Below, one piece after another: positions 18,701-27,166 of a DNA stretch of 64,000 bases. The first letter of the stretch is position 1; each line of letters starts with the position of its first letter. The notes below the pieces were generated by a model. That model did no database searches, had not been told where the DNA came from, and saw nothing but the letters and a program-made list of their open reading frames with translations. The translations under genes were made by a program, and so were the position numbers. Source of the DNA: JAEUMG01 sp963805405 (GTDB lineage: Bacteria; Pseudomonadota; Alphaproteobacteria; Rhizobiales; Aestuariivirgaceae); contig CAWDUC010000020.1 of the NCBI GenBank assembly GCA_963805405.1, forward strand, positions 744,001 to 808,000, written 5' to 3'.

Positions 18701-18712
18701 CCCTCCGTTAAC
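18697..18712 (+). promoter_or_regulatory. Candidate CtrA box (TTAA-N7-TTAAC)
   Basis: TTAA at 18697-18700 (including the aguA stop codon), seven bases, then TTAAC at 18708-18712. This is an exact match to the alphaproteobacterial CtrA consensus and lies 50 bases upstream of the small HTH gene. Such AT-rich spacing is uncommon in a 60% GC background. Binding is inferred only. Confidence 0.5.
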
Positions 18713-18761
18713 CATACGGGCCCCAGCTTCGCGGCATAACAACTGGGATTCCGCGACGTCG

Positions 18762-19082
18762 ATGCCCCTCTCCATCCATGCCGCCGCGCGCTATGCGGGA
18801 AGCAACACCTCCACCGTTCTCAGGGCGATTATTGCCGGCCGCCTCGTCGCGGAGCGTCAGCCTGACGGTACCTATCAGATTGCCGAAGAAAAGCTCGACC
18901 AGGCATTCCCAGTCGAAAGCCGGCACCGGCTGGAGGCCTTCGGGCCGGTTTTTCCGCCGCCAGACCCGAGCGCGCCGGGATCCCTTGCCGCGATCATGGA
19001 AGCAGAACTCGCCGGTCTCATCGAAATCTTGCACCGGGCCGACACCGCCTTTACGCGCGCCTTCCTAGGCGAGCGGGCGTAG
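18762..19082 (+). CDS. Small helix-turn-helix protein, excisionase/MerR-like
   Basis: A 106-residue protein whose first 50 residues (MPLSIHAAARYAGSNTSTVL, then AIIAGRLVAER) resemble the winged HTH of excisionase and MerR-type DNA binders: helix, STVLRAI recognition helix and DGTYQI wing. A proline-rich linker (FPPPDPSAP) leads to a short C-terminal helix that could mediate oligomerisation. It overlaps the convergent carbonic anhydrase gene by 18 bases. I do not recognise a named family beyond the HTH fold. A CtrA-like box sits in its promoter region. Confidence 0.65.
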   Translation: MPLSIHAAARYAGSNTSTVLRAIIAGRLVAERQPDGTYQIAEEKLDQAFPVESRHRLEAFGPVFPPPDPSAPGSLAAIMEAELAGLIEILHRADTAFTRAFLGERA

Positions 19083-19592
19083 GTCTCGCGCGAACCGCTG
19101 CCAGTTCGCGACATAGTGGGCGGCTGCCTTGGCATTGCGGCGGATCTCGTCGTCGCTCAATTGCCGGATTACCTTACCCGGTGAGCCCAAAACCATCGAA
19201 CCGTCAGGGATTTCCTTGCCCTCGGTGACAAGAGCATTGGCGCCGATCAGGCAGTTCTTGCCGACGCGTGCGCCGGTCAGGACCGTCGCGCCCATGCCAA
19301 TCAATGAATTATCGCCGATGATGCAGCCGTGAAGGATCGCCTGGTGTCCGACCGTGCAGCCGCGGCCGACCAGCATCGGAAAGCCCGGATCGGTATGCAT
19401 GATGCAACCGTCCTGAATATTGCTGTCTTCACCGATGACGATCGGATCATTATCGCCGCGCAGAACCGCGGCAAACCAGACGCTGGCGTTGCGTTCGAGC
19501 TTCACGTTGCCGATGACGCTCGCGCTTGGCGCGATCCAGCATCCTTCCGCGTGAAGGGTCGGTGATATGCTACCGAATGCGTAGGTCGTCAC
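19065..19592 (-). CDS. Gamma carbonic anhydrase family protein
   Basis: A 175-residue left-handed beta-helix trimer subunit (hexapeptide repeats such as IGDNSLIGMGATVL). The three zinc histidines are present in IMHTDPG and VGHQAILHGC. Members act on CO2/bicarbonate or are inactive homologues such as YrdA/PaaY; gamma-type subunits are also part of mitochondrial complex I in plants. It sits eight bases downstream of the DUF3126 gene on the same strand. Confidence 0.93.
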   Translation of the reverse strand: MTTYAFGSISPTLHAEGCWIAPSASVIGNVKLERNASVWFAAVLRGDNDPIVIGEDSNIQDGCIMHTDPGFPMLVGRGCTVGHQAILHGCIIGDNSLIGMGATVLTGARVGKNCLIGANALVTEGKEIPDGSMVLGSPGKVIRQLSDDEIRRNAKAAAHYVANWQRFARDLRPLA

Positions 19593-19600
19593 GCGATGAT

Positions 19601-19810
19601 CTATTCGAGGTCGAATTCGAGAATGGCCATCGAGAAATTGTAGGAGAGTTCGCCGTCCTCTTCATCGCGGAAGATGACGCCGATGAATTCGTCTCCAATG
19701 TAGACTTCCGCTGAATCGGTCTTCTGCGGCCGCTTGCGAACATCGATATTTTCGAGCTGGAACTTGGTCCGCAGATATTGCGTGAGTTTCTTTATCTCTT
19801 CAGGTTTCAA
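19601..19810 (-). CDS. DUF3126 family protein
   Basis: A 69-residue acidic protein (MKPEEIKKLTQYLR, then VYIGDEFIGVIFRDEEDGE) of the DUF3126 family. It is almost always found beside cysE in alphaproteobacteria, as here, where cysE ends 62 bases upstream. No function is known. The conserved neighbourhood suggests a link to cysteine synthesis, but this is inference. Confidence 0.9.
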   Translation of the reverse strand: MKPEEIKKLTQYLRTKFQLENIDVRKRPQKTDSAEVYIGDEFIGVIFRDEEDGELSYNFSMAILEFDLE

Positions 19811-19872
19811 AGGCGGGCTCCTCGGCCTGTGGTTGACGACCGTCTAGACCCCGCCTCGCAGGGTGACAAGCC

Positions 19873-20703
19873 TCATTCACCGGCCCGTTGTTCGTCGCCC
19901 GGCGCGATGGTGTGGTCCATGATCCGTGCGGGTTCCGCGCAGCCGGCATAGCCGACAATCTTGGCGGGAACGCCGGCCACCGTGCGGTTCGGCGGCACGT
20001 CGTGGAGCACCACCGAGCAGGCCGCAACGCGCGAGCAATGGCCGATCTCGATATTGCCAAGGATCTTGGCGCCGGCACCGACCAGCACGCCGTGACGGAT
20101 CTTGGGATGACGGTCGCCAGATTCCTTGCCGGTGCCGCCTAGCGTCACGCCCTGCATGATCGAAACATTGTCCTCGATCACCGCCGTTTCGCCGATGACG
20201 ATATCATGCCCGTGGTCGACCATGATGCCCTTGCCAATTTTGGCATTGGGATGGATGTCGACGGAAGAAATCATCGAAGAGCGGCTCTGCAGGTAATAGG
20301 CAAAATCCTTCCGCCCAAGCAGCCAAAGACGATGCGCCATGCGGTGGGTTTGGATGGCCTGATAACCCTTGAAATAGAGCAAGGGATCGACATAGCGATG
20401 GCAGGCAGGATCACGTTCGAAGGTGGCCATGATGTCGGCGCGCGCCGAATGGCCGATCTCGGGTTCGGCCTCGATCGCATCCTCGAAGGCCTGAACGATG
20501 AGTTCCGAGCCAACATCGGCATTGCCTAGGCGCTGGGCGAGGCGATGAACGAGCGCCTTCTCGAAAGAGTCATGATTGAGGATGGAAGCGAAGATAAACC
20601 CGCCAAGCGAGGGCTCTTTCTGGGTGATTTCGGCCGCTTCGTGGCGCATGCGGTCCCAAACGGGATCGAGACGAACGGTCTGGGCGAGTGCTGCCTGACG
20701 CAT
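19873..20703 (-). CDS. cysE: Serine O-acetyltransferase
   Basis: A 276-residue CysE that transfers acetyl from acetyl-CoA to serine, the committed step to cysteine. An N-terminal helical domain (HDSFEKALVHRLAQRLGN) is followed by the left-handed beta-helix with IDIHPNAKIG-like hexapeptides. The catalytic region includes MVDHGHDIVIGETAVIEDN and GDRHPKIRHGVLVGAGAKIL. Start ATG 20703 has a GGAGAATTC ribosome site. Likely transcribed with DUF3126 and the carbonic anhydrase. Confidence 0.96.
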   Translation of the reverse strand: MRQAALAQTVRLDPVWDRMRHEAAEITQKEPSLGGFIFASILNHDSFEKALVHRLAQRLGNADVGSELIVQAFEDAIEAEPEIGHSARADIMATFERDPACHRYVDPLLYFKGYQAIQTHRMAHRLWLLGRKDFAYYLQSRSSMISSVDIHPNAKIGKGIMVDHGHDIVIGETAVIEDNVSIMQGVTLGGTGKESGDRHPKIRHGVLVGAGAKILGNIEIGHCSRVAACSVVLHDVPPNRTVAGVPAKIVGYAGCAEPARIMDHTIAPGDEQRAGE

Positions 20704-20809
20704 CGGAATTCTCCATAGGTTGGAAACATTATAGCGCAGAGAAGCGATATGTGGAGTGGGCGAACGAAAAGTGAAGTGATTGCCGGGTTAACGGCAGTCA
20801 GGTAGGCCT

Positions 20810-21623
20810 ATGCCATGCATGGACATTGCCACCTCGACCCCACATCTGCGTGCTTACGTGGCCGGGAATACCGGATTCCTTGTCCTCGACCGGCCCGAGC
20901 GTCGAAATGCCGTCACGGCTGCGATGTGGGCCGGAATTCCGGGCGCCATGGCCCGGCTCGCAGCAGAAGACGCCGTCCGTGTCGTCGTGATTACCGGTTC
21001 CGGTGAGGAGGCCTTCGCTTCGGGTGCCGATATCTCGGAATTTGCCCTGAACCGGGGTGATGTCGGCCAGGCGCGCGCCTATGAGGCCCAGAACGAGGCG
21101 GCGCTTGCCAGCATTCGCGGCGCCGGATTGCCGGTCATCGCCATGATCCACGGCTTCTGCATAGGCGGCGGCCTCGCCATCGCGCTTGCCTGCGACCTCA
21201 GGATTGCCGCTGAGACCGGCGGCTTTTGCCCTGCCCCCGGCGAAGCTCGGCCTCGCCTATCCAGTCACCGGCCTACGGGATTTGCTCGGCGCGGTGAGTG
21301 CGGCGACGGCCAGGGACCTGCTCTTCACCGGCCGGCGTGTCGCCGCCGCCGAAGCCATGAGCATGGGCCTAGTGAACAAGGTCGTCAGAACCGCCGAGCT
21401 TGCGGCGGCGACGGACGCAATCTGTGCCGATATCGCTGCGAACGCGCCGCTCTCGATCCTCGCCGCAAAACGCGCCGTGGCGGCGATCTCCGCCACAACT
21501 ATCCCCCAGGAACAGGTGGATGAACTGGTCCGATTGAGCGACGCCTGTTTCAGCAGCGCAGATTATGCCGAAGGTCGCCAGGCTTTCCTTGAAAAGCGCA
21601 AGCCCAATTTCCGAGGACTCTAG
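20810..21623 (+). CDS. Enoyl-CoA hydratase/isomerase family protein (single-base frameshift)
   Basis: Removing one T from the TTTT run at 21224-21227 gives a 270-residue crotonase-fold protein. The oxyanion-hole segments are ITGSGEEAFASGADISEF and IHGFCIGGGLAIALACD. After the break the other frame continues FALPPAKLGLAYPVTGL and MGLVNKVVRTAE, ending in FLEKRKPNFRGL. The catalytic glutamates of classical hydratases are not obvious, so the exact reaction is uncertain. Its 3' end overlaps the convergent hydrolase by four bases. Confidence 0.88.
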
Positions 21624-22363
21624 GCGAGAAACTCAACGATCGCCGCCTTGTAGTCGCGATCACCGACGGCATTCATGTGGTTACGGCGCGGCAGAACCAT
21701 GCCCTTCGCACCCGGGATCGCATCGACCAAGGGCTGGACCGGCCCGGCAATCTCGTCGAGTTGCCCGGCGACCACGAGGACCGGACAGCGAATGCGGGCC
21801 AGTGCCTCGCGATCGATCCTCTCGCGGGAGGATCGCATGCAGGCGGCAAGCGCCTTGAGGTCACTGCGCGTCTGCTCGGCGAATTTGCGGAAGGCGCGCG
21901 GCTCGGCGCCGGTGACGTCTGCAATCGAATCAGCTTCCAGCGCTTGCGCAATTGCCTCGCCGCCCGGCACGCCTTCGATCATGTTGGCGGCAAGCCCCGC
22001 AAGGACCAGCCGGCGCACCCGCGCCGGATGCGCGATGGCGAGGAAGGCCGCGATCCGTGCGCCCATCGAATAGCCCATGACGGCGGCTTCAACGATGCCA
22101 AGATGATCGAGCAGCCGCCGCGCGTCCTCGGCCATCTCCGGCGCTGCGTAATCTTTCTTGTCGTAAAGCTTGGCACTTGCACCATGGCCGCGATTGTCGA
22201 GTGCTAGGACGCGATGGCCGGCATTGACGAGGGTCGAAATCCAGCCTGTCTCGCCCCAGTTGACGTCGATATTGGAGCCGAAGCCGTGGATCAGAAGAAC
22301 CGGAGGCCCCGCGCCCGCTTCGCGATAGGCGATCTCGACACCGTCTGAATCAAAGGTCGGCAT
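21620..22363 (-). CDS. Alpha/beta-fold hydrolase
   Basis: A 247-residue alpha/beta hydrolase: oxyanion segment LLIHGFGSN, DNRGHGAS, nucleophile elbow GYSMGA, acid in VAGQLDEIAGP and the catalytic His in RRNHMNAVGD. Two in-frame ATGs lie at 22369 and 22363; I take the second, which has the better ribosome-site spacing. It resembles the 3-oxoadipate enol-lactonase-like group, but the substrate cannot be assigned. Confidence 0.88.
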   Translation of the reverse strand: MPTFDSDGVEIAYREAGAGPPVLLIHGFGSNIDVNWGETGWISTLVNAGHRVLALDNRGHGASAKLYDKKDYAAPEMAEDARRLLDHLGIVEAAVMGYSMGARIAAFLAIAHPARVRRLVLAGLAANMIEGVPGGEAIAQALEADSIADVTGAEPRAFRKFAEQTRSDLKALAACMRSSRERIDREALARIRCPVLVVAGQLDEIAGPVQPLVDAIPGAKGMVLPRRNHMNAVGDRDYKAAIVEFLA

Positions 22364-22440
22364 GGGCATTCCGTCAGCTTTGCGCGGCCGGCAAGATATG
22401 CTATCGGCCCCGTGTAACAAGCAGTTTTAGAGGTTTACGC

Positions 22441-22683
22441 ATGGCCGGCACGGTTCCCCATTTGCAGAACGACATGGGCATCGCCGCGATCGAAACCGGG
22501 GCGCATGAGATCATGTGCATAGGCGCCAAACCACCCTTCGATCATCCGCATGTCTATCTCGATATGGGTCACGATGAAGAGATCATCTGCCCCTACTGCT
22601 CTACTCTCTACAAACACAACCCGAAGCTTCACGCGAATGAGGCGCGTCCGGCCGAGGCCATGTGGCACAATGAGGCCGCCTGA
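22441..22683 (+). CDS. Zinc-finger (zf-CHCC) protein, NDUFS6-like
   Basis: An 80-residue protein of the zf-CHCC family with zinc ligands Cys26, His36 or nearby, Cys59 and Cys62 in the segments MCIGAKPPFDHPHVYLDMG and ICPYCSTLYK. It is the bacterial homologue of mitochondrial complex I subunit NDUFS6, which carries this same zinc site. The gene stands alone here, divergent from the alpha/beta hydrolase. Confidence 0.9.
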   Translation: MAGTVPHLQNDMGIAAIETGAHEIMCIGAKPPFDHPHVYLDMGHDEEIICPYCSTLYKHNPKLHANEARPAEAMWHNEAA

Positions 22684-22773
22684 GATTTGCGGCTGCGAGC
22701 AGAATCGGATTGACGTAAGCTCGCTCCAAGCGAGCCGGTTGGCGGCTTGCCTTTTCGCAGCCCGGAGTTTCCC

Positions 22774-24705
22774 ATGATCATTGCATCGTGCGTCGCGCGG
22801 CGAGCGCTGTTGGGCATGTCGGCGCTTTGCCTCATCACTTTCCAGGCACACGGCCAGGACATGGCCGACAAGATCTATTCCGGCGGCCCGATCCTGACCA
22901 TGAACGATGCCGCAATGCGTGCCGAAGCGGTAGGCGTGAAGGACGGCAAGATCATTGCCGTCGGCAACGCCGATGATGTCATGAAGCTCAAAGGTGCAGC
23001 GACGCAGGTCATCGACCTCAAAGGCCACACCTTGATCCCGGGCTTCTTCGATGCGCATGGCCATGTCATGGCTGTCGGGGTGCAGGCTCTATCCGCCAAT
23101 CTGCTTCCGCCGCCCGATGGCGAGGTCAACAGCATCCCGGAACTGCAGGGTGTCCTCAAGAAGTGGGCAGATGCCAACGCAGATGCGGTCAACAAGCTCA
23201 ATCTCATTTTCGGCTTCGGTTATGATGAAGCGCAACTTGCTGAATTACGGCCGCCCAATCGCGATGAACTCGACGCGGTTTCAGGCGACATTCCGGTCTA
23301 TGTCGTGCACCAATCCGGACATATTGGCGTCGCCAATTCCAAGGCGCTGGAAATTCTCGGCATCACCGCCGCTACGCCCAATCCGCCAGGCGGCGTAATC
23401 GAGAGACGGCCGGGTTCGCAAGAGCCTAATGGTGTACTCCAGGAGAATGCAAATTTCGGCGCGCTGCCGAAACTCTTTGCCCATCTCGATCCCAATGGTG
23501 CGAAGGAACTCCTCAAGGCCGGTATCGCGATGGAGGCGAGCTTCGGCTACACGACGCAGACCGATGGCCGCTCGACGGCATCGCAGGTTGCGGTGATGAA
23601 AGCCGTCGCCGAAGCCGGTGACCTTCCGGTCGATGTCATCTCCTTTCCCGACGTCTTGGGCTTCCGCGACCTCATCGAGCAGGAGGCTAGCCGCACCTAC
23701 AAGAATCGCTTCCGGGTCGGTGGCGCCAAGCTCACCATCGACGGTTCGCCGCAAGGCTTCACGGCCTGGCGAGACAGGCCCTATTACAAGCCGACAGCGA
23801 ATTATCGCGCCGATTACGTCGGCTATGCGGCCGCGACAAATGATCAGGTCTTCGAGGCCATCGATCGAGCCTTTGCAAAGGGATATCAGATCCTCACCCA
23901 TTCCAATGGCGAAGCGTCGAGCGATCTTCTGCTGGCGGCCATTTCGGCGGCCGAGGAGAAATACGGAAAGGTCGATCGTCGGGCCGTCCTCGTCCACGGT
24001 CAGTTTCTCAGGGAAGACCAGGTCGACCGCCTCAAGGCGCTGGATGTCTTCCCGTCGCTCTTTCCAATGCACACTTTCTATTGGGGTGATTGGCATCGCG
24101 ATCGCACCGTGGGGCCGGCGCTTGCCGACAATATCTCGCCAACCGGCTGGATGCTCAAGCGCGGCATGAAGTTTTCGAGCCATCACGACGCGCCGGTGGC
24201 GCTGCCCAATTCAATCCGCATTCTCTCGGCCACCGTCACGCGGCGGTCGCGCTCTGGCGATATCATCGGCCCCGACCAGCGCGTCGATGCCCTTACGGCG
24301 CTGAAAGCCATGACAATCTGGCCGGCCTATCAGTATTTCGAGGAAGGCACGAAAGGTTCGATCGAGGTCGGCAAATTGGCCGATCTGGTGATTCTTTCGG
24401 AAAACCCGACGGCCGTCGATCCCGAATCGCTCTATCGGATCAAGGTCGTCGAGACGATCAAGGAAGGCCAGTCGATCTATCGCATCGGCGATGACAAGTT
24501 ACCGAAGAAGGCTTCACGCGAAGCCGATCCTGTCGGGAATTTGCTGCGCGGCATGGCACTCTCGCGCGATGCAGTCCGTTATGCATCCTATCCATTCAGC
24601 AAGGGGCTCGGCGCGGTTGACAAAAATGCCCCGCATGATCCTGGCTGCGTGTCGGGTGTGCTTTTCAGCTTGTTCGAGGCCGCAACGGGCGAAGCGCCGC
24701 GCTGA
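22774..24705 (+). CDS. Secreted amidohydrolase, YtcJ-like
   Basis: A 643-residue metal-dependent amidohydrolase with an N-terminal signal peptide (start ATG 22774, cleavage likely after QAHG). Features of the YtcJ group are present: an N-terminal composite domain ending VIDLKGHTLIPGFFDAHGH, with the HxH metal motif in DAHGHVM; a central ILTHSNGEAS histidine; a KFSSHHDAPVALPN segment; and a C-terminal KGSIEVGKLADLVIL return to the composite domain. The substrate is unknown. Family members are annotated across many amides and imines. Confidence 0.88.
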   Translation: MIIASCVARRALLGMSALCLITFQAHGQDMADKIYSGGPILTMNDAAMRAEAVGVKDGKIIAVGNADDVMKLKGAATQVIDLKGHTLIPGFFDAHGHVMAVGVQALSANLLPPPDGEVNSIPELQGVLKKWADANADAVNKLNLIFGFGYDEAQLAELRPPNRDELDAVSGDIPVYVVHQSGHIGVANSKALEILGITAATPNPPGGVIERRPGSQEPNGVLQENANFGALPKLFAHLDPNGAKELLKAGIAMEASFGYTTQTDGRSTASQVAVMKAVAEAGDLPVDVISFPDVLGFRDLIEQEASRTYKNRFRVGGAKLTIDGSPQGFTAWRDRPYYKPTANYRADYVGYAAATNDQVFEAIDRAFAKGYQILTHSNGEASSDLLLAAISAAEEKYGKVDRRAVLVHGQFLREDQVDRLKALDVFPSLFPMHTFYWGDWHRDRTVGPALADNISPTGWMLKRGMKFSSHHDAPVALPNSIRILSATVTRRSRSGDIIGPDQRVDALTALKAMTIWPAYQYFEEGTKGSIEVGKLADLVILSENPTAVDPESLYRIKVVETIKEGQSIYRIGDDKLPKKASREADPVGNLLRGMALSRDAVRYASYPFSKGLGAVDKNAPHDPGCVSGVLFSLFEAATGEAPR

Positions 24706-24706
24706 C

Positions 24707-24835
24707 CTAAACGCCGGCGCCGAACGTCTGTTCGACGGTCGGCGTCTTGCGCGCCGTGGCGGTTCCGGGCGCGCAGGCGCAGCCCCCAAGAAGAGCGAGG
24801 CAAAGCAGGAGCGATGCGAGCCGAAGCATGGTCAT
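24707..24835 (-). CDS. Small predicted lipoprotein
   Basis: A 42-residue open frame with a hydrophobic signal ending in a good lipobox LLGGC (near residue 19), then a short polar tail. It lies tail to tail with the amidohydrolase with one base between the stops. The ribosome site is weak and the start could be 24835 or 24829. Such entericidin-sized lipoproteins are commonly missed; coding status is unproven. Confidence 0.4.
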   Translation of the reverse strand: MTMLRLASLLLCLALLGGCACAPGTATARKTPTVEQTFGAGV

Positions 24836-24912
24836 TACCGACAAAGTGGCATCCGCCCAGCTGATTGTCCAGCGCTTGATTTCACCCTCCAGCCTCGCCA
24901 GTTTGACCATCC

Positions 24913-25395
24913 ATGATCGACATCAGGCCCTTTTCCGAAGCTGATTCCGAGGCGTTCATAAGCCTTGCGCGCGAGTTGCAGGGTTTTGAGACGCAGCTCT
25001 ATGACCTTATGAAACCAGCCGATGAAATCGGGGCGTGGTATCTCGATCTCGTCAAGGAATACTCCCGCAAGGATGACGGAACAATCCTCATGGCCTGGGA
25101 GGACGGCCGTGCGGTCGGCTATGCCAGCATCTTCACAGCGATGGTAGAGGACGGCAAAAGGGACGAGATTGCCTACACTTATGCCCATATCGGCGACCTT
25201 GTGGTGACTGCGCGGGCACGCGGCCGCGGCATTGCCCGACAGCTTCTGGACGCCTGTGAGGATTATGCTCGACGTGCCGGGCGCACGGAATTGCGGATCA
25301 AGGTCCTGGCAGACAACAAGCGTGCTCATGACGTGTATCGAGAGTTCGGGTTCGATGATCTGCATATCGATCTGCGCAAGAAGCTCGCACCGTGA
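24913..25395 (+). CDS. GNAT family N-acetyltransferase
   Basis: A 160-residue GNAT protein with acetyl-CoA-binding motif A in VVTARARGRGIARQLLDAC and the C-terminal NKRAHDVYREFGFDD typical of the fold. The substrate is unknown. Its stop overlaps the start of the YcaQ-like gene (GTGA), and a second GNAT gene follows that one, so the three are likely one transcript. Confidence 0.88.
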   Translation: MIDIRPFSEADSEAFISLARELQGFETQLYDLMKPADEIGAWYLDLVKEYSRKDDGTILMAWEDGRAVGYASIFTAMVEDGKRDEIAYTYAHIGDLVVTARARGRGIARQLLDACEDYARRAGRTELRIKVLADNKRAHDVYREFGFDDLHIDLRKKLAP

Positions 25396-26616
25396 GCGTT
25401 CGCCGTCCGGATAGTTTGTCGATCGGACAGGCGCGCAGGATCGCGCTTGCCGCGCAAGGTTTGATCACGCCCACCCGCGACAGCACGGCGAACTGGACGC
25501 GCATCAACAGCGCCGTGGCGCGAATGAATGTGCTGCAGATCGACAGCGTCAATGTGCTGGTGCGATCGCACTATCTGCCCGTCTTCTCGAGGGTCGGTCA
25601 TTATGAGCATGACGCGCTCGACGCGCGCACCTTCGGCAAGAGGAAGCGGCAGTTCTTCGAATACTGGGCGCATCAGGCGAGTTTCGTACCGCTCGATTAC
25701 TATCCCCTGCTCCGCTGGCGAATGGACCGCGCGCGTTCGGGCAACGGGACCTATGGTGCGCTTGCCCGCTTTGCCACCGAGCAGAAAGCCTATGTCGAGG
25801 AAGTGCTCGCCCATGTGCGCCGCCACGGACCCGTCACGGTCGCTGATCTGCCGGATCCGGGCGAGCGGACCGGCAACTGGTGGGGCTGGGGCAAGGGCAA
25901 ATACGCGCTAGAGTACCTGTTCGATACTGGCGACGTGACTCCGCGGCAACGCGACGGGCTTCGAGCGGATCTACGATATCCCCGAACGCGTCATTCCGTC
26001 GGATATCCTCAATGGTCCGGCACTCTCCGAGCCCGACGCGATGAGAGAGACTGGTCGATCTTCGGTAAGGGCGCTGGGCATCGGCACCAAGGCTGATATC
26101 GCGGATAATTTTCGGCTGCTGATCGCGCAGGTTCGCCCGCCATTGCCGAGATGGTCTGCGGAAGGAACCCTGCTGCCGGTCAAGGTCGAGGGCTGGGATC
26201 AGCCCGGCTATCTGCACAAGGACGCGCTCATTCCGCGCAAGGCAAACGCTCAAGCTCTGGTCACGCCCTTCGATCCCATTGTCTGGGATCGCGATCGAAC
26301 CGAGCGGCTTTTCGACTTTCACTACAGGATCGAGATTTATACGCCTGAACCGAAACGGATTTACGGCTACTATGTGCTGCCCTTCGTTCACGGCGATCGC
26401 ATTGCAGGGCGGATATGCCTCAAGGCTGATCGTCAGGCTTCGGTGCTTCGGGCCAATGCCGCTCATCTCGAAAATGGTGCCGATCTTGGCGAGACTGCAG
26501 AGGCACTCGGAGCAGAGCTTCGACACATGGCGCGCTGGTTGAAACTCGATCAAGTCGAGGCCAATCGCCGGGGAAATCTTTCGGCCGAACTGCGCCGCGC
26601 GCTCGCCAGGACATGA
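25392..26616 (+). CDS. YcaQ/AlkZ-like winged-helix DNA glycosylase (single-base frameshift)
   Basis: Removing one G from GGG at 25957-25959 gives 407 residues. The protein matches the HTH_42 / YcaQ family (AlkZ-type), which unhooks or excises alkylated bases: VLQIDSVNVLVRSHYLPVFS, FEYWAHQASFVPLDYYPLLR, then after the break GFERIYDIPERVIPSDILN and VTPFDPIVWDRDRTERLF. The family catalytic QxQ/QxD motif corresponds to the LQIDSVN segment near residue 48. Start is a GTG overlapping the previous stop; the stop overlaps the next start (ATGA). Confidence 0.87.
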
Positions 26617-27164
26617 CGCTAACCGGGGAGATAGAGACCAAACGCCTTGTTCTCAGGCTGTTATCGGTCGAGGCCCTTCAGCACACAGCCGCAGGCAATA
26701 TTGCCGAGGTCGAGCGTCTGCTCGACTGCGCCGTGCCACAATACTGGAACGACGTGAAACGGCTTGCTCTCATGCGGCTTGAGCAGTTGGCGAATGATCC
26801 GGCCTACCTGCCCTGGTCGATCCGCGCGGTCATCCTTCGCGAGACAAATAGCGTTGTCGGCTACGTGAATTTCCATGCGCAGCCCTTGTCGCATAGCGAG
26901 TTCCCGCAAGCCTCCAACATGGCTGAGATCGGCTACACGATCTTCGAGCCCTGGCGCCGGCGCGGCATTGCAAGGGAGGCGCTTGCTGCAATGTTGCGCT
27001 TTGCGGCTGAAAACGGCGCTGATCAGGCCGTGCTGTCCATCGCCCCCGACAACCTTCCCTCGCTTCGGCTTGCCAGCCGCTTCGGCTTCGTGAAGATCGG
27101 AACACAGGTCGACGAAATCGATGGCCCCGAAGACGTCTACCTGCTTAGTCGCCTTGAGCGCTGA
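26613..27164 (+). CDS. GNAT family N-acetyltransferase, RimJ/RimL-like
   Basis: A 183-residue acetyltransferase opening IETKRLVLRLL, typical of RimJ/RimL-type GNATs, with motif A around IFEPWRRRGIAREALAAMLR and the NLPSLRLASRFGFVKIG end. The start ATG overlaps the YcaQ stop by four bases, indicating coupled translation. It converges on the aminotransferase gene with two bases between stops. Confidence 0.87.
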   Translation: MTLTGEIETKRLVLRLLSVEALQHTAAGNIAEVERLLDCAVPQYWNDVKRLALMRLEQLANDPAYLPWSIRAVILRETNSVVGYVNFHAQPLSHSEFPQASNMAEIGYTIFEPWRRRGIAREALAAMLRFAAENGADQAVLSIAPDNLPSLRLASRFGFVKIGTQVDEIDGPEDVYLLSRLER

Positions 27165-27166
27165 AG

